From contig JAEUWP010000601.1 in the NCBI GenBank assembly GCA_018524725.1, forward strand, positions 284,096-348,095: a stretch of DNA of 64,000 bases. The letters run 5' to 3'. The stretch comes from Podaxis mareebaensis. Taxonomy: Eukaryota > Basidiomycota > Agaricomycetes > Agaricales > Agaricaceae. Below the pieces are notes generated by a model. It did not search any database. It was given only the letters and a program-made list of their open reading frames with translations, and had not been told where the DNA came from. A program made the position numbers and the translations under genes. The first letter of the stretch is position 1; each line of letters opens with the position of its first letter. Shown here in pieces: positions 12,498 through 24,708 of this stretch.

Positions 12498-15400
12498 ATG
12501 CCTGTTGACTCATCGCAAGGTCTCCAGTCTCGGCGTACTTCACGCAAGTTGGCCAGTGAAGATGAAATAGATCTTCGCAGGGCACGCGGAGAGGTGCGTT
12601 CTTTCTCGTTCTCCCTCTCCTACAGCTCATGACGCGTCTGTAGATCTCCTGTGCCGAGTGCAGACGGTAGCTATCGATATACTCAGTCCCTTTATCTGGG
12701 CTAATCCAATATAACACAGCCTGAAGCTCAAATGCGACAAGAAATTGCCCTGTAGTTCCTGTGGTGAGCATATCAACCAACTGCACAAGGAATGTAAATG
12801 ACATCATATCCCAGTTCGAAGGGGCTGCCCTTCTATCTGTCCCAACGGAAGTCTATCCACGGGCCAGGGTACAAGGTATATCATCCCATTTCCTGTGTAC
12901 CAGGATCGAGGAATCATTGAGCAATCACAGATTCGTGCTTGCCGACACGGCACAGCTCCACACCAAAATAGCTGAAATGGGCCAACGGATACGACAGCTA
13001 GAAGATGCACTGGCAATATTCCAGGCCGGCGTTTCGAACGAACCCCACCCTCTGCTTCGAGATGATTTGCTCGCCATCAAGTTTGGTCCCGAGAAGAGCC
13101 ATATGCCCGAAAAAGACACCAACCCTCCACAACCCGCTGTCGAATCTATTGATGCAATTGGGACAATGACAATCGGCGATCAAGGGGATGGAGGCAAGTA
13201 TTTTGGGCCGTCTGCTGGATCCGAGGTAAGTCCTGTGCCTTAGCCCAGTTCTATATGCTGATGTTTCCTTAGACACTATTCCTAGTGAGTTAGCCCTGCT
13301 AATCCATTCTTACCAACTGATGGAGGAATAGGCGGGAGCGGAATATGAACCGCAGCTACAAGAAGAGGAGGAGTCCTCTGCTGTATCTCCGGAAATCGCT
13401 CGCCTCGCGGCGTATTTCCCGTTCGGTGCTGAGGCCAACTTCGACAAAGCGCTCGATCTCCTGTATTCTTATCTCCCCGAACGACCTCGAGCGTGGGCGC
13501 TCTGCGAAACATATTTAGAGCAAGCAGCATGGACGTTTCGCCCTGTCAAACGCGATGAAATCATTAATGATATCTTGGCCCCGACGTACCGAGCCCTCAA
13601 AGCAAAACAAGTCGGAGAGCTTTCAGCACTTCAAAGCATGTCTCCACATAAGCTCTCCGTGTTGTACCTGATCTTCGCTCTGGGAACCCTTGTCGACCTG
13701 ACTATCGAACCATGTGAGTTTCTGCTTCGTGATTACGGCATACCTGACGATTGAGTGATGTTTCTATAGACAGCAAGGAAGCCGAGATGTACTATGATCT
13801 GAGTCGAGCTTGCCTTGCGCTCCGTTCAGTTTTTGATTCCCCAGAGCTTGCCACCGTTCAGGCGATCCTCCTAATGGCTTCATATCATGGCATGGCAGGC
13901 AAGCGATACACCATGGACAGCTCGGTAGGTGGCTCCCGAAGCAGTGCACAATGCAACACTCACATTGCGTTAGTGGGCACTTACTTCCCTTGGAGCAAAA
14001 TTAGCCCAAAGCGTATGTCAGTTTTTATTCCTCAGGCACTTAGTAACACATGTGTGTTTCTTTCAGCTTGGTTTGCGTATGTTTTCGCGCCACTTGCAAT
14101 TGTCTATGAATTGAGTGGAACTATTGGATAGATCGCGACAGTGCGAGATGGAACATGGATGCGAAAACAGTTCAGAGAAGACGATACTTATTCTGGGAGA
14201 TGACATCTGCAGAATTCTTCTACGTACGTCAGGTAACGTGCATAACGGCTGCTTTCTAACTCCTGTTTTAGTCCATGGCATTAGGTCGGCCCCCCAGCGT
14301 CCGGCTTTCTTATGTTGATTGCGAGCTACCTGAGGATGATGAAGCAACTCTGGATGAAAATGGGAACATGCTAGTAGGATGTAAGTTGGCTCCTTAATTT
14401 CATTCCTACTGTGTAACTGATGCCCGGGCAGTCTACCGCTGGAAGTATGAGTTCTGCAAGGACATTATATCGGCCGTACTTGAGCAGACTTTGACAGCCG
14501 AAGCCCCGCAGTACAGAACCATTCTCGAACTTGATCGTAAGGTCCGAGAAAAGAGGCTACCCCCACATTTGAACGTGTTCATGAGTCCCGAAGAAGAGCA
14601 CTTCACTCCATCTGTTTACATGCGGAGTTGTATCCTTGGGCAATTCCGTTCTGTCAGTAAGTATCACACTTTTTTCTTGCTGGCACGAAATCCCTTAACG
14701 AGTTTCGCTAGCATTACTGTATATTCATAGGAGCTGGTTCGCCCAGGCAATGTTGGATCATCCGGTTAACCCCCTGAGAAGCCCGTATGCACCATCATTC
14801 TTGGCGGCATACCGATGTGCTTCAGGCGTCATTAAAAGTAGCCTAAATCACTTTGACCGCTTTCCTGAGTTATGCTGCAGATGGTGGGGTATCTGGACGC
14901 ATCGTTCGTAGCTCTTTATTTCTCAGAGCTCCGAACCCTACTCACTCATTGCATAGTTTTCTCCGCAGCGGTACGCTCATATCGGTGGCACTCCCTTTGT
15001 GTCTGATCTTTTTGGTAGATTATTGTCGGCTCCATTGTGACACGTTCTCCCTCGTCCAGCATGGCTCCTACTGCATTCATTGAACTAGGGTTAGCCTGCG
15101 ATTTGTTTGAAAAAGGCGCAACCCACTCCCGCAGGGTACGCAGTGGATCGGTAGGTGTTTCACAAGTATATGTGATTGAATTTAGTTAATAGGTCTATTG
15201 CAGGCAATACTCCAGAAGTTGCGACAAAAGGCCTTCCAGGTATACTCACAATTCCGGAGTGGCAATCCTCCTATTAGCAACACACTCACATTGAACAAAC
15301 CTGACTACGGAGACGATGAGCTTGCGCTATTTGGAGGTCAGACACGTATTCTGGTGACACGACTCTTGTCTGCCAACAAGAAACGTAGACAGAGGACAAC

Positions 15401-16078
15401 GTCCTCGCCCGCCTCAACAAGTTCCGGGTCGACTGTTTCAAGTCCTGCTACCGAGCACGAAAGTTTGCGGGGGTCGTGCACTCCGACAGAGGGAAGTTTG
15501 CCTGAGGTCCACCCATCCCTCGTAGAGTATCTCTCCACATTTCCACAGCCTCCGTCTAACCCGACATCACCGCCGGTGAGTCACCAATATGCATTACCAG
15601 AACTACCTTAGACGTGAATACACCCCAGATGCAAACTGCAGATACTACATACGCCTCGCAATCGGCACCGATGCAGGAAGATATCTCCAATACTTACTCA
15701 AATGCATGGTCGAACTGGCAACAGCCGGGTCCGTCCATACCACAAGAAGCTTTGTCTGTTCCTAGTGCCTATCAACAACCACCTCCCGAGTTTTTCGCGT
15801 CGATGCCTGTGGCTTCAGGACCCTCTGGATCACAACAATCCGTGGTTAATGTCCTGGCATCAGATGTAAAATCTGACTCACCAGAGAACACCCAGCTGAT
15901 GGACATGGGAATGATGGTGTCCGGCGAATCCGGAATGGATGAACAATGGATGTCATTCATGCGTGAGTCGGGTCTGATGGACCCGAATACTTACGCTTCA
16001 AGTCAGAGCAATAATAGTGGGAGCACGAATGCAGCTTGTGTCGGGAACCGGATTCCTTCTCAAGTTGTGTTTCGATGA
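12498..16078 (+). CDS. Zn2Cys6 fungal-specific transcription factor
   Basis: This is a nuclear DNA-binding regulator. After an N-terminal exon (MPVDSSQGLQSRRTSRKLAS) the binuclear zinc cluster is split over three small exons: ISCAECRR, LKLKCDKKLPCSSC and VRRGCPSICPNGSL. Together these give the Cys pattern of the class, with the basidiomycete-type VRRGC..ICPNG ending. A short coiled coil follows (TAQLHTKIAEMGQRIRQLED). The middle region (13330-15100) is the Fungal_trans domain, recognisable from SVLYLIFALGTLVDL, ATVQAILLMASYH, RRRYLFWEMTSAEFF and MALGRPPSVRLSYVDCELP. The C-terminal third is Ser/Pro/Gln-rich and likely an activation region. The last intron appears to end at the AG before 15630, because the nearer AG would give an immediate stop. 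Its targets cannot be read from the sequence. Confidence 0.9.
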
Positions 16079-16535
16079 AGAAATAATAACGTGATATGTC
16101 GTATATTTATACTCATTCTAGTTTGTCGCCTTGTATTTGTTATAATTCTTGACGCGTCCATCTATTACCTAGGTATGTTATATAGTGGAAAATCTAACCG
16201 TGTAATGTATATGTATACCTGCAACATCGTAAAGCGTGAGGATTTTGGTTAAGATCGAGCGGGAAGGCGCGATACCACCAATCCCATTTGTACGACTGTG
16301 ACCATGAGGACCACCCCTGTGCTTCCATACACGGTCCCTGTGGTGTTTAGGGCATGCCGAAGGCCCCGTGGTCCAAGAAGGTATGACAACCCATGACTCA
16401 TTGCTTTTATGTTGCTTGGGTGTCAACTTTTAAACGTAACTTCTTCCGTGGTCTCTGTCCTCCCTTCCTACGGCAGCAAAGATCACACAGCTATATCCCT
16501 TTAGCGCTTTACGCTAGATAGATAACTCTCCTCAG
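16079..16535. other. intergenic, no gene recognised
   Basis: This holds the 3' end of the transcription-factor gene and the promoter of the PLP enzyme. A minus-strand open frame at 16178-16426 has no recognisable motif. Confidence 0.5.
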
Positions 16536-18463
16536 ATGGCGTCGAAGAAAGATGGGCAGCTAAGCGGAACGGATCTCATTCACGGAGATAGCGGAGTTCC
16601 TTATTTCAAGGGAGCAGGCGGGGCAGTAGCACCGTCGATCTCGGTGTCGACCAGTGAGTCCTCCCAATTCTTGGCCTTCCTGTTACCTCCAAAGGTGCCT
16701 CCATGGGTGGGCTATGCATATTAACAATTGTTCTGCGCAGCGTTCAGAAATCCTCACCCCGATGAAGATGTCAAGCCTTACGCCCAGATTGACATGCAGA
16801 ATCCTGAGAGACACATGTACGCTAGGTACACACAAGAGGCTTCTAGTCGTGCGGAACACATCCTGGGCAAAGTACTGGTGCGCCTCCGGTCCAAGTTTCG
16901 GAAAAGTGTTCGCTCGATAACAAGGTTCTGTGTACTTATAGAATGGCCATGCATTAACCTATTCGTCTGGCCTAAATGCCGTATCTGCTGTGCGTGGCGT
17001 CTTTATTTGGACTTGGATTCTAGCAGAGGTTGAAAATTTGGTTGTTTGAAAGGCCTTGATTCATTACCAGCCCAATCGTATTGCAGTTCGCGAGGGCTAC
17101 CACGGTTGCCACGCTAGCATCGCGATTTACAGAAGATCGCGACCTGAGGTCGAAATTATCGATCTTGATGCTGAGTTCAAACCAGGAGATCTTTGCTGGC
17201 TTGAGACACCAATTAATCCCTACGGAGAGGCGAGGTCAGTTCATTTGGCGTCGCTCTCAAATCAATCAAAACTTATGCCTTTCATGAAACCAGAGACATC
17301 CAGTACTATGCTGACAAGGTGCAGGGATATTCTAATATAAAACTCATTAGTGTAGCTGAGTTTGTCCGAATGCGTAGATCCACAAAGTTGGCGGAAAACT
17401 GGTCGTAGATTCGACCTTCGCTCCTCCCCCCCTTCAGGATCCATTCCAGTTTGGTGCGGATTGGTACGTTGCTCATTGCACAGTATATATGCACTCAAAC
17501 TGACGATACGGATTCAGCATTATGCATTCGGGTAAGTAAAATGAAACATCAGAGGACAGTCGTTGAAACGACCGGTCAAAGGCACGAAGTACTTCGGTGG
17601 CCATTCCGATCTGCTCTGCGGAGTGCTCGTCGTCAAGACTGTTGACGAATGGAAAGAGGTGAGGCCAATTTTATTCTCTTTGTCTGCTGATAGCTCACAC
17701 TACAGCGCGGTTTAGTTGCACCATGATCGCACGTACCTAGGTAGCCCTATGGGTTCGTTAGAAGCCTGGCTCCTCCTGCGCTCCCTCAAAACCTTGCACC
17801 TTCGTGTACCCCGTCAATCTGAAACCGCAACCGTTCTTGCCCAGTGGTTGCAATCTATCTCAAAGACTCCGAAAGATCAAACATTTGACGGTATACCAGG
17901 AGGTCTTGTTACAAGGGTCTGGCACTCTTCTCTTCAGGGGACTGATGCACGCGGTTTCAATCCCCGAAACCAAATGCCTGGAGGGTTTAACCCAACGTTT
18001 TCTATCGAGGTTGGTGGTGCTATCACATGAAGAAAGGTCAGCTGGGCTGACATTCATCTTATATTAGTTTGCGACCACTGAATTAGCCTCACGGTTCCCG
18101 CATTTACTGAAGTATTTCGTGGTACGCAACTTGTAGCAGTGATTCGATCTCGCCTGATTTCGGTTCATGGTTCAGCCTGCAACGAGCCTTGGTGGAGTCG
18201 AGTCGCTCGCGGAGCACAGGTTAGGCAGTGATCTAGGAGCAAACCCTAGTATTGTTCGCTTGAGCATTGGGGTCGAAGAGTTGGAGGTTAGGCTTTTATG
18301 AACATTTGAGCCATTCACTTTCTGACGTTTCTGTACGCAGGATTTGAAAGCAGATTTACGTCAAGGGTTGCAAAAGTTGGGAGTGAGTTGCTACCCTGTT
18401 TCATACCTCACAACCTTTGTTGATTTGCTGATCAATCATTCCTAGATCCAAGCTAAGTTGTAG
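16536..18463 (+). CDS. Cys/Met-metabolism PLP-dependent enzyme (trans-sulfuration family)
   Basis: This is a fold-type I PLP enzyme of the cystathionine gamma-synthase/lyase family, closest in style to the uncharacterised yeast YHR112C type. Joined exons give GAGGAVAPSISVSTTFR, RYTQEASSRAEHILGKVL, NGHALTYSSGLNAV, GYHGCHAS, WLETPINPYGEARDIQYYAD, KLVVDSTFAPPPLQ, CIMHSGTKYFGGHSDLL and SLGGVESLAEHR. The lysine in SGTKYFGGHSD is the Schiff-base residue, and the Asp in VVDSTFA contacts the pyridine nitrogen; both are present. The active-site lysine codon lies just after a 50 nt intron. The last exon is only a few codons (IQAKL). Exact substrate specificity (synthase, gamma-lyase or beta-lyase) cannot be told from the motifs. 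Confidence 0.88.
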
Positions 18464-18639
18464 ACATGAGGTACCCGAGAGAATGGTTGAGATATGTAAA
18501 GAGTCAGAATTTGGGTAACTCGGATGTATTCTGGCTAGATAGGGGGAAGTTGCGGCAGCTTTACAATCCGTCTATATATGTATTGGCAACACATTGGGTT
18601 GATAAGGGCATGAACCTCTTTTGCATTTGTAAGGTTCGC

Positions 18640-20117
18640 CTACTCGAGTTTTAGATTCCGGTAATAGAAGAAGCTCGCCTTGTCCTCCCAACCCATACCT
18701 GTCCTCTTCAGTCTGCCAATCTGGGAGATAAGGTTCGCACTTGCTTCTGCCAGTTGATCTTCTCCAGGAGTTCCTCTGACATAGTCACTTGCGACAAAGA
18801 GCTGGGAGCTGGGGGATTCTGAGGGTGCCAAGAGGCGGATGGAAACGGCAAGAGGAACGAAGGAGCTGGTAAGTTTGAAGATGTGAGAAATTGGGTTGAG
18901 AAAAGTAGGTCGGGAAGTAGCGACTGGGCGGGTCAAGGTCGGGGTGCAGGGTGTGGGAGGGTCATATCTAGAAGCCGGTGTTTTAAAATGAGCGAAGATC
19001 AACAGTCGGAGCACTCACCGAACACACATGATGAAAACCTGATAGCCTTTGACTGGAACGTCTTGATTGAACACGTTGGCAAAACGAAGAAGTCCACGCC
19101 CGTTACTCGTCGTGCATTCAGGAAATACAACTATAGGTCTCCCTGCAGATTTGCGGATTTCTTCAATAGAGCGAGCGCCAGTATTGTCTTTGAAGTATGG
19201 AGGAATATGGCCTGTAAGGCATATCATACGCAGAAGGGATACTTCTTTGAACCCCTTGATGGGGACAGGAGAGACTGCTGAATGTTTCTGAGGAATTTGG
19301 ATATTGGCAGAACCTGTTCCTGTTGCCCTTCCGGGTCTCTTTGTCACGGATGTCGATGTGTGTGTCGTTTCCCCAAATTGAGGGATAGTTTCGGGCACTG
19401 GAAGGACAAAGACTGGGTTGCACCTGTTGTAGTGGACTATCAGAATGGCGTCTGTGCGCGTGGCGCGGGGCGACACACCGAATTGCGAGCCAGAGTATCT
19501 CTATCCAGGATACCCAATTTGATATGATAATATCCCCAGCAGAAGGATTCCATGGTTCTGCCCTCTGCGCATTGCGAGTACTAGTACCCATTTTAGGTGA
19601 GCGACGAGGACTGTGAATGTTGGGGTGTTTGCATACGTTCGCTTCCTTGTGACCTTCTCGGCCGATATCCAGTAGATGCCCAGAAGCCAGAGGGTAAGTT
19701 TACCGAGGATGAAGGTAAGGAGGTGCGTGAATGCATGGTATAGAGGCGGTATCGGGATCTGCTATGATGTTAATGATTGCGTACACTTGCCAAGGGAGAG
19801 TGATGACCTACGAGGACTAGGGAAAGAAATTCGACCAAGAGGACGTAGAGGAGGACAATTGCGGTAATTGTGAGTGAGCGGAACACACTGAGGACATATC
19901 CTAGCGCATGGACGATCGTCTGGAGTAGACCGGATGTACTGGCTGGTGGTACAGGAACCAAAAATGGCTGGCGTCGTGTCGTTAAACGTTGCACGTGTGT
20001 GTAGAGATAATTGTAGATACCTGTATTCCAGTGCCTGGGTCCTATTCATGCTGGGGTCAAAGAATGTTCGTAGACTGCTAGATAAGAACTTACTCGGTAT
20101 GCACTGAATTTCTCCAT
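18640..20117 (-). CDS. LOA1: lysophosphatidic acid acyltransferase, Loa1/Vps66 type
   Basis: This is a membrane acyltransferase that converts lysophosphatidate to phosphatidate at the ER/lipid-droplet surface. The start MEKFSAYR-DPGTGIQ-PFLVPVPP matches the characteristic N-terminus of this family and is spread over three tiny exons separated by short introns. A hydrophobic segment follows (SLTITAIVLLYVLLVEFLSL). The acyltransferase motif I region is DIIISNWVSWIEILWL, with Asn-x-x-Ser-x-x-Glu in place of the usual HxxxxD. The substrate motif is VVFPECTTSNGRGLLRF, the counterpart of the EGTRS motif. The C-terminal part is Ser/Pro-rich and ends in NLKLE. It is divergent from TVP38, with 183 bp between start codons. 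Confidence 0.85.
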
Positions 20118-20300
20118 GAAAGCACAAGCAAAGCAAGTGTCCGGGTGTCTATTTTGGGAACGGGATCGGTGCACCGCCACCATCCGAAAGAGAACTCAGG
20201 AACGGCGGTGCGCCCGAGACTGGGCGGATGGTTGACCGGAGCGATGACTTCTGCCATTCACTTGACCCTTCTTCCTTTCTCCTCTCCACCACCTGGCATA

Positions 20301-21575
20301 ATGTCAGCAACTAGCCCCAGAGGCGTCATTCCAATCGTCAAACATTACCTCAGATGCGCGTTGAAATGGTACCAGAAGCTACATATCCTTGGGAAGGTCT
20401 GTCGTGATCTTTCCCATTTTGTATGACGTACTCGTCATTGACATTGGACCTCTTCAATAGCTTTTCATTTGGCTCGTCATCCTGTTCTACATATGCCTAG
20501 GTATATGGCTTTTCTCTGGTGCGAGCCATAATTAATCTGGTCCTCAGGAGCTTTCATTGTCATTGTCACACCTGCCCGCATCGCGCAATATCTTTATGAC
20601 AAGGCCAAAGAGCTTGCAGAAACGCGTTATGGATGGTTAGCTCTCGGGTTTACAATGAGTGAGTGGAGTTCCTTGCCTTCGAGCTTGCATCGACTGGGCT
20701 CACTCGACATCACAGTTTTGGTGTCGTTTCCACCACTCGTTGGCCATACTACTCTCACTACCCTCTGCGGGTTCGCCTATGGAATGAAGGGCTTCTTCAT
20801 TTCCGCCATCGCTTCTGTAGTGGGCTCTGCAGCCGCCTTCATGGCTCTACGATATCTCTTCAGCGAGCGGATACGCCAATGGTCTGCGCACAACGAGAAA
20901 TGGCAAGCGTTGGAATCAGTTGTTGTATGCTCACACGTTCACACTTTAACAACATCTGTTTCACATGCTGACGAGTTTGTTAACCCCAGAAAGCTAAAGG
21001 TTTACCTTTGATTGTTCTTATCCGAGTATCACCTTTCCCTCCTTGGGTTTACTCTAATTCATTATTTGCTGTAAGCAGACTGCGTGCATACCGGGTCCAT
21101 GGCGAATAATACTGAGGTCTCGTGACAGTCAATCGAAGCCGTATCGCTCTGGCAATTCGTGTTCGCAACCTTCTTCATTTTCCCTAAACTCGCATTGCAC
21201 ACCTTCATTGGCTCTCGCATGGCGGCACTTTCGGACGGTGATCAAAGAGACCGAATGGATACGCGTAAGCTTTTCATTGGACATAATATCTCGCCCTAAC
21301 CTAGTATGATTTCTCCAGACACAAAAGTGCTTAATGTTCTCCTTGTTGGGGGTGGCGTACTTATTGCCATCTTCACGAGTTGGTAAGCTATCGGGAAATT
21401 GTTTATATCCATTTGGTATTCATTCATGTCTGTAAGGTTGATTTACACGCTGGTGCAAGGTCATATCCGAAAGCTCGAAGGGTTCCCTCCCGAGGTCGAT
21501 GAACTCGCTGCGGAAGCAATAGAGGAATTCGACGAGGAAGCCCCCCTGCTGGGCTCAGATAATAGCCACTCATAG
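20301..21575 (+). CDS. TVP38: Golgi membrane protein Tvp38 (VTT domain, DedA-like)
   Basis: This is a multi-pass membrane protein of the Golgi with a VTT/SNARE-associated domain. The first exon (MSATSPRGVIPIVKHYLR) is cytosolic. Later exons give GAFIVIVTPARIAQYLYDKA, VSFPPLVGHTTLTTLCGFAY, GLPLIVLIRVSPFPPWVYSN and SLWQFVFATFFIFPKLALH. The G-x-A/G-Y-G and R-x-SPFPPW motifs are diagnostic of the VTT domain. A last membrane segment (VLNVLLVGGGVLIAIFTSWL) precedes an acidic tail with EEAPLL, a possible dileucine sorting signal. The 3' end converges with the syntaxin gene, leaving 151 bp. Confidence 0.9.
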
Positions 21576-21726
21576 GACTTTGTTCGGACTTTTCATATTC
21601 ACACTAGGGTGACTAACTTGCTCTAATTAGACGATCTACGGATATAGAATGCTTACTGTCTGTAAATATATAATGTGTGATAAGTAATAGATGTACAATG
21701 CATCTCCTGAGCCGGTCAGAATCAAG

Positions 21727-23118
21727 TTAATAATAGTGTAGAAATAGCAGACTGAAACTGGCTCCCAAGAGAAAGACAAGAAGGAAGAGGCGACTATCCT
21801 TGGCTCGTCTCTTTGCTTCCTTTATTTCACGATTGCCCTTCTCTACCATAGAGGTTGTGGCAATCGCGTCGTCATAAAGCTTCTCCGTCAACTCTGTCTG
21901 TCTTGTCAAGTGGTTGACGAGCTCCATTTGCAATGCACTGATATCCATCAATCGGGCTTCGGCCTGCTGCACTGATTCCAAATTATCTTGCACGGCACGT
22001 AATATGTTTGCGTTTTCGTTTTCGAATTGCAATATTTGTGACTGCGTGAGTTCGATGTCATCGTCATCCTCGTCGTCCGAAATCATCGATGGTTCATAAG
22101 ATGGCAACGACCCTTTTTGGCTCGGGGGTGTCCCGGACGACCCAGCGCCGCTGACACCAAGCGTTGCCGCAAATAGGTTTGACGCGGCAACGCCAACCCA
22201 ACCTGCACTTCCCTCGCTACTACTCTCCGATCTTGATCTCGAAGAACCTGTCGTCTCATGACCGAGTGGGGATGCAGCGGCAGGATTAGTTGAGCCGGAC
22301 CCGAAATTGAAATACTGTGCTTCACGAGTCGCGTTTGAACCGAGCGTGCGTGTGCGTTCAAGCTGGCGTTTGACGCGTTCTTCTTGGAGCTCTTTTTGAG
22401 TTTGACTAAGCTCTGCGAGTCGTCGGCTGAGGTACCATGTTATGCTCGAGTGGTGCGCAGCAATAAACTCTGAGGCGATTGTAGAATCGTCTTCAGGCCG
22501 GAGACGTGCTGGGAGGAGGCGCGCAAGAGGGTTCGTTTTGCTCGAGGCGAGTTCACTACGTCCTGGAATCACGATGAGTTATCAATGCACCCGAATAAAG
22601 GCGTGACGACATTGGTCGGATGGGGCACGAACTTTTCTCGAGAGCTTCCATTTCTTTGACACGGTCTGCGCATTTTGTAAGAATAACACGGGCTTGAAGG
22701 TCAATTTGGTCCCTCTCCTCGTTCGTAAGGTAGCGTATTGACGACCAAGCGATTTCCCCATTCTCGTCCTTCAGGTCTATGCTCCTTGAACCTTGTCGAG
22801 AGAGTGGGGTATTCCGTGAGTCCACGTTGAGATATGGCTTTCGGACATTAGCAAGCATTCGTGCAAGGGCATTAATATGGTGCAACTAGTTGGAGGGTTG
22901 ATTTAGTGGATCAGTTGAGGCCTTTAAACTAACAGGGCATGAGAAGTACGAACGATTTTGTACGCCTCAGCGAGGTATTCCTTTCCCATCCCTGCCTGAA
23001 CATCTCGTTCGGCGTCATGCCTTGGCCTCGAGTACTTCCGTCGTTTGGCCTCTGGAATTGCAACCCATTTCTCCTCCACAATATTACGAAAGTCGTTCGT
23101 GCGATCGTAAAATGGCAT
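21727..23118 (-). CDS. UFE1: syntaxin-18/Ufe1-type Qa-SNARE of the ER
   Basis: Ufe1/syntaxin 18 mediates Golgi-to-ER retrograde fusion and ER membrane fusion. The N-terminal exon MPFYDRTNDFRNIVEEK matches the Ufe1/STX18 head domain. The second exon holds HHINALARMLANVRKPYL, again typical. The large last exon (21727-22572) contains a Ser-rich linker, an acidic stretch (SDDEDDDDIELTQSQ), and the SNARE motif with its central Gln in MDISALQMELVNHLTRQ. A C-terminal anchor (LFLLVFLLGASFSLLFLHYY) ends the protein without a lumenal tail. Two short introns are used, near 22575-22630 and 22885-22940. Confidence 0.9.
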
Positions 23119-23905
23119 GTTTTCTGTTCAGATAGAGCGCAGAGCAACTAAAGAAACAAGCAGAGTACTCTGAGAAGAACGTGCGTGTGTGCTGTTCTCG
23201 TTAGCCAAACGGTCGTCACCAGCCTGAACTCGTCGGCACATCAGCCAAGTGTCCTTTCCCGTTTTTGGTAACATGTTACCACGCTTCTCCAGAGAGCTAA
23301 CGTGGTCACGAATCAGGTTCAGCAAGCACAAACTGGGACCGGAATATGCCGCCCGCCCGCCGACACTCCGCCGAACCTGTTTATAGCTTGCGATTTTTCA
23401 CCCTCTTTTGAATTGCAACCACCATGTGCCTTGGTCCACTGTCGTTCAATTTTCGGTGCTTGATGCATATCTATGCATCTAATGACCGCATCAAACCCTA
23501 TGCGGAGTGGGCTATCATAGAGTGGGAGACAAAGTAGCGCTAGTTTGAGGTGGTCGGTGTTCTTTCACCACCGATCGCCATAAAATGCCACTTACAATTG
23601 ACAACAACCATTTTGGGTATTGGCAAAATCCTAGACAAATTTAATCCACGCGTTCAAGTAGCGCTCCTACTCCCCAGAGATCCAGTTCTTTGTACCTACC
23701 AAGCCTAATTATGGTTCTTGATAGTCATACTTGTGGACCATATCATTTCATCACCTACACATGTTCCCTGTCGCTCATAATTCGGGCCATTCGTCGTCAC
23801 TTCGCTAAAACTGAATAGACCGCAGCCTAATAATATTGCAACAGACACGTTGTGGCTACCACTGCGCAGATGAAATCACAAAAGAAGTTGCCCTCGGCCA
23901 GTCAC
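23119..23905. other. intergenic, no gene recognised
   Basis: Upstream region of the syntaxin gene. Only short open frames occur. An inverted-repeat-like ATGCATATCTATGCAT lies near 23463. Nothing else stands out. Confidence 0.5.
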
Positions 23906-24560
23906 TCAATAGCTTTCAGTCACAAGTAGGGTCTGACGAGACATGGTATCTTCTCGTCCTATGATGCGTTGTATTGTGTCGCCAATACTTGCCGCCCGGG
24001 CATTGCGATCACGGGGATCCAGTACCTCGAGCTTCTTGGACTCAATTATTACCATTTTCCGAGGACAGAACAATTGCAGCCCGAAACGAGCTCGTAAGGC
24101 AGTATGCTTCCATGTCAACGTCTTTGTCCGCAACCATGTGTCAGACGGATCCCGGTAGAGGGCGTTTAACCGTATTTGCTCAGAAGTTCCAATAAAAGAA
24201 GATCTAGGTGGAAGGAGGTGAAGACATGGCGTTCATCAAGCGTGCTTTTTTGGTTAAATCTAGAAAGGTTAGATTACCAACGTGGAAAGGTTATGAACAG
24301 AACGCACGGCCTCTCTATCGACGCGATGACCGTTAGTCCATCGGCGAAGAGGATCTGGTGAATACCCTCGCAATCTAATGAAATGCACGGTGAACCCTTA
24401 GGAACGGCACGGTCGTTTGACACACACGTTGCGGAGGCAAGCGTCTTCAGGCTCAGTGGTTAGTTGCCTCAAAAGATCAAGAAGTTCATCGACAGTCCGT
24501 GACGCTCGCGCTTTGACAAAACCTTTGGATTTAGGTGCAATGGTGATTGGCTCCGGCCTG
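23906..24560 (-). pseudogene. relic of a 3'-5' exonuclease (DnaQ/DEDD-like) gene
   Basis: Three minus-strand blocks resemble parts of an Exd/egalitarian-type 3'-5' exonuclease. The first (about 24400-24555) encodes KGFVKARASRTVDELLDLLR. The second (about 24268-24393) encodes SPCISLDCEGIHQILFADGL, resembling the Exo I motif with its Asp and Glu. The third (23906-24133) encodes ALRARFGLQLF and MVIIESKKLEVLDPRDRNAR, resembling the Exo II/III region of fungal members. The blocks do not join cleanly: stops and frame changes lie between them, no clear start exists, and the C-terminal third of the domain is missing. I read it as a decayed or fragmentary gene; a functional gene with unusual splicing is possible. 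Confidence 0.45.
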
Positions 24561-24708
24561 GTTTATTCTACCACAAGGTCAAGGAGGCTATGCCAACACT
24601 AAAGGATGAGTCTCCCGGTTCGTCCAATTCCCTCCATTGCGAGCCGTTTACGATATCTGTCGTTCACACAGCAGCCTGCAGTGCCTTCGGGGAAAATGTT
24701 ATTCTGAA

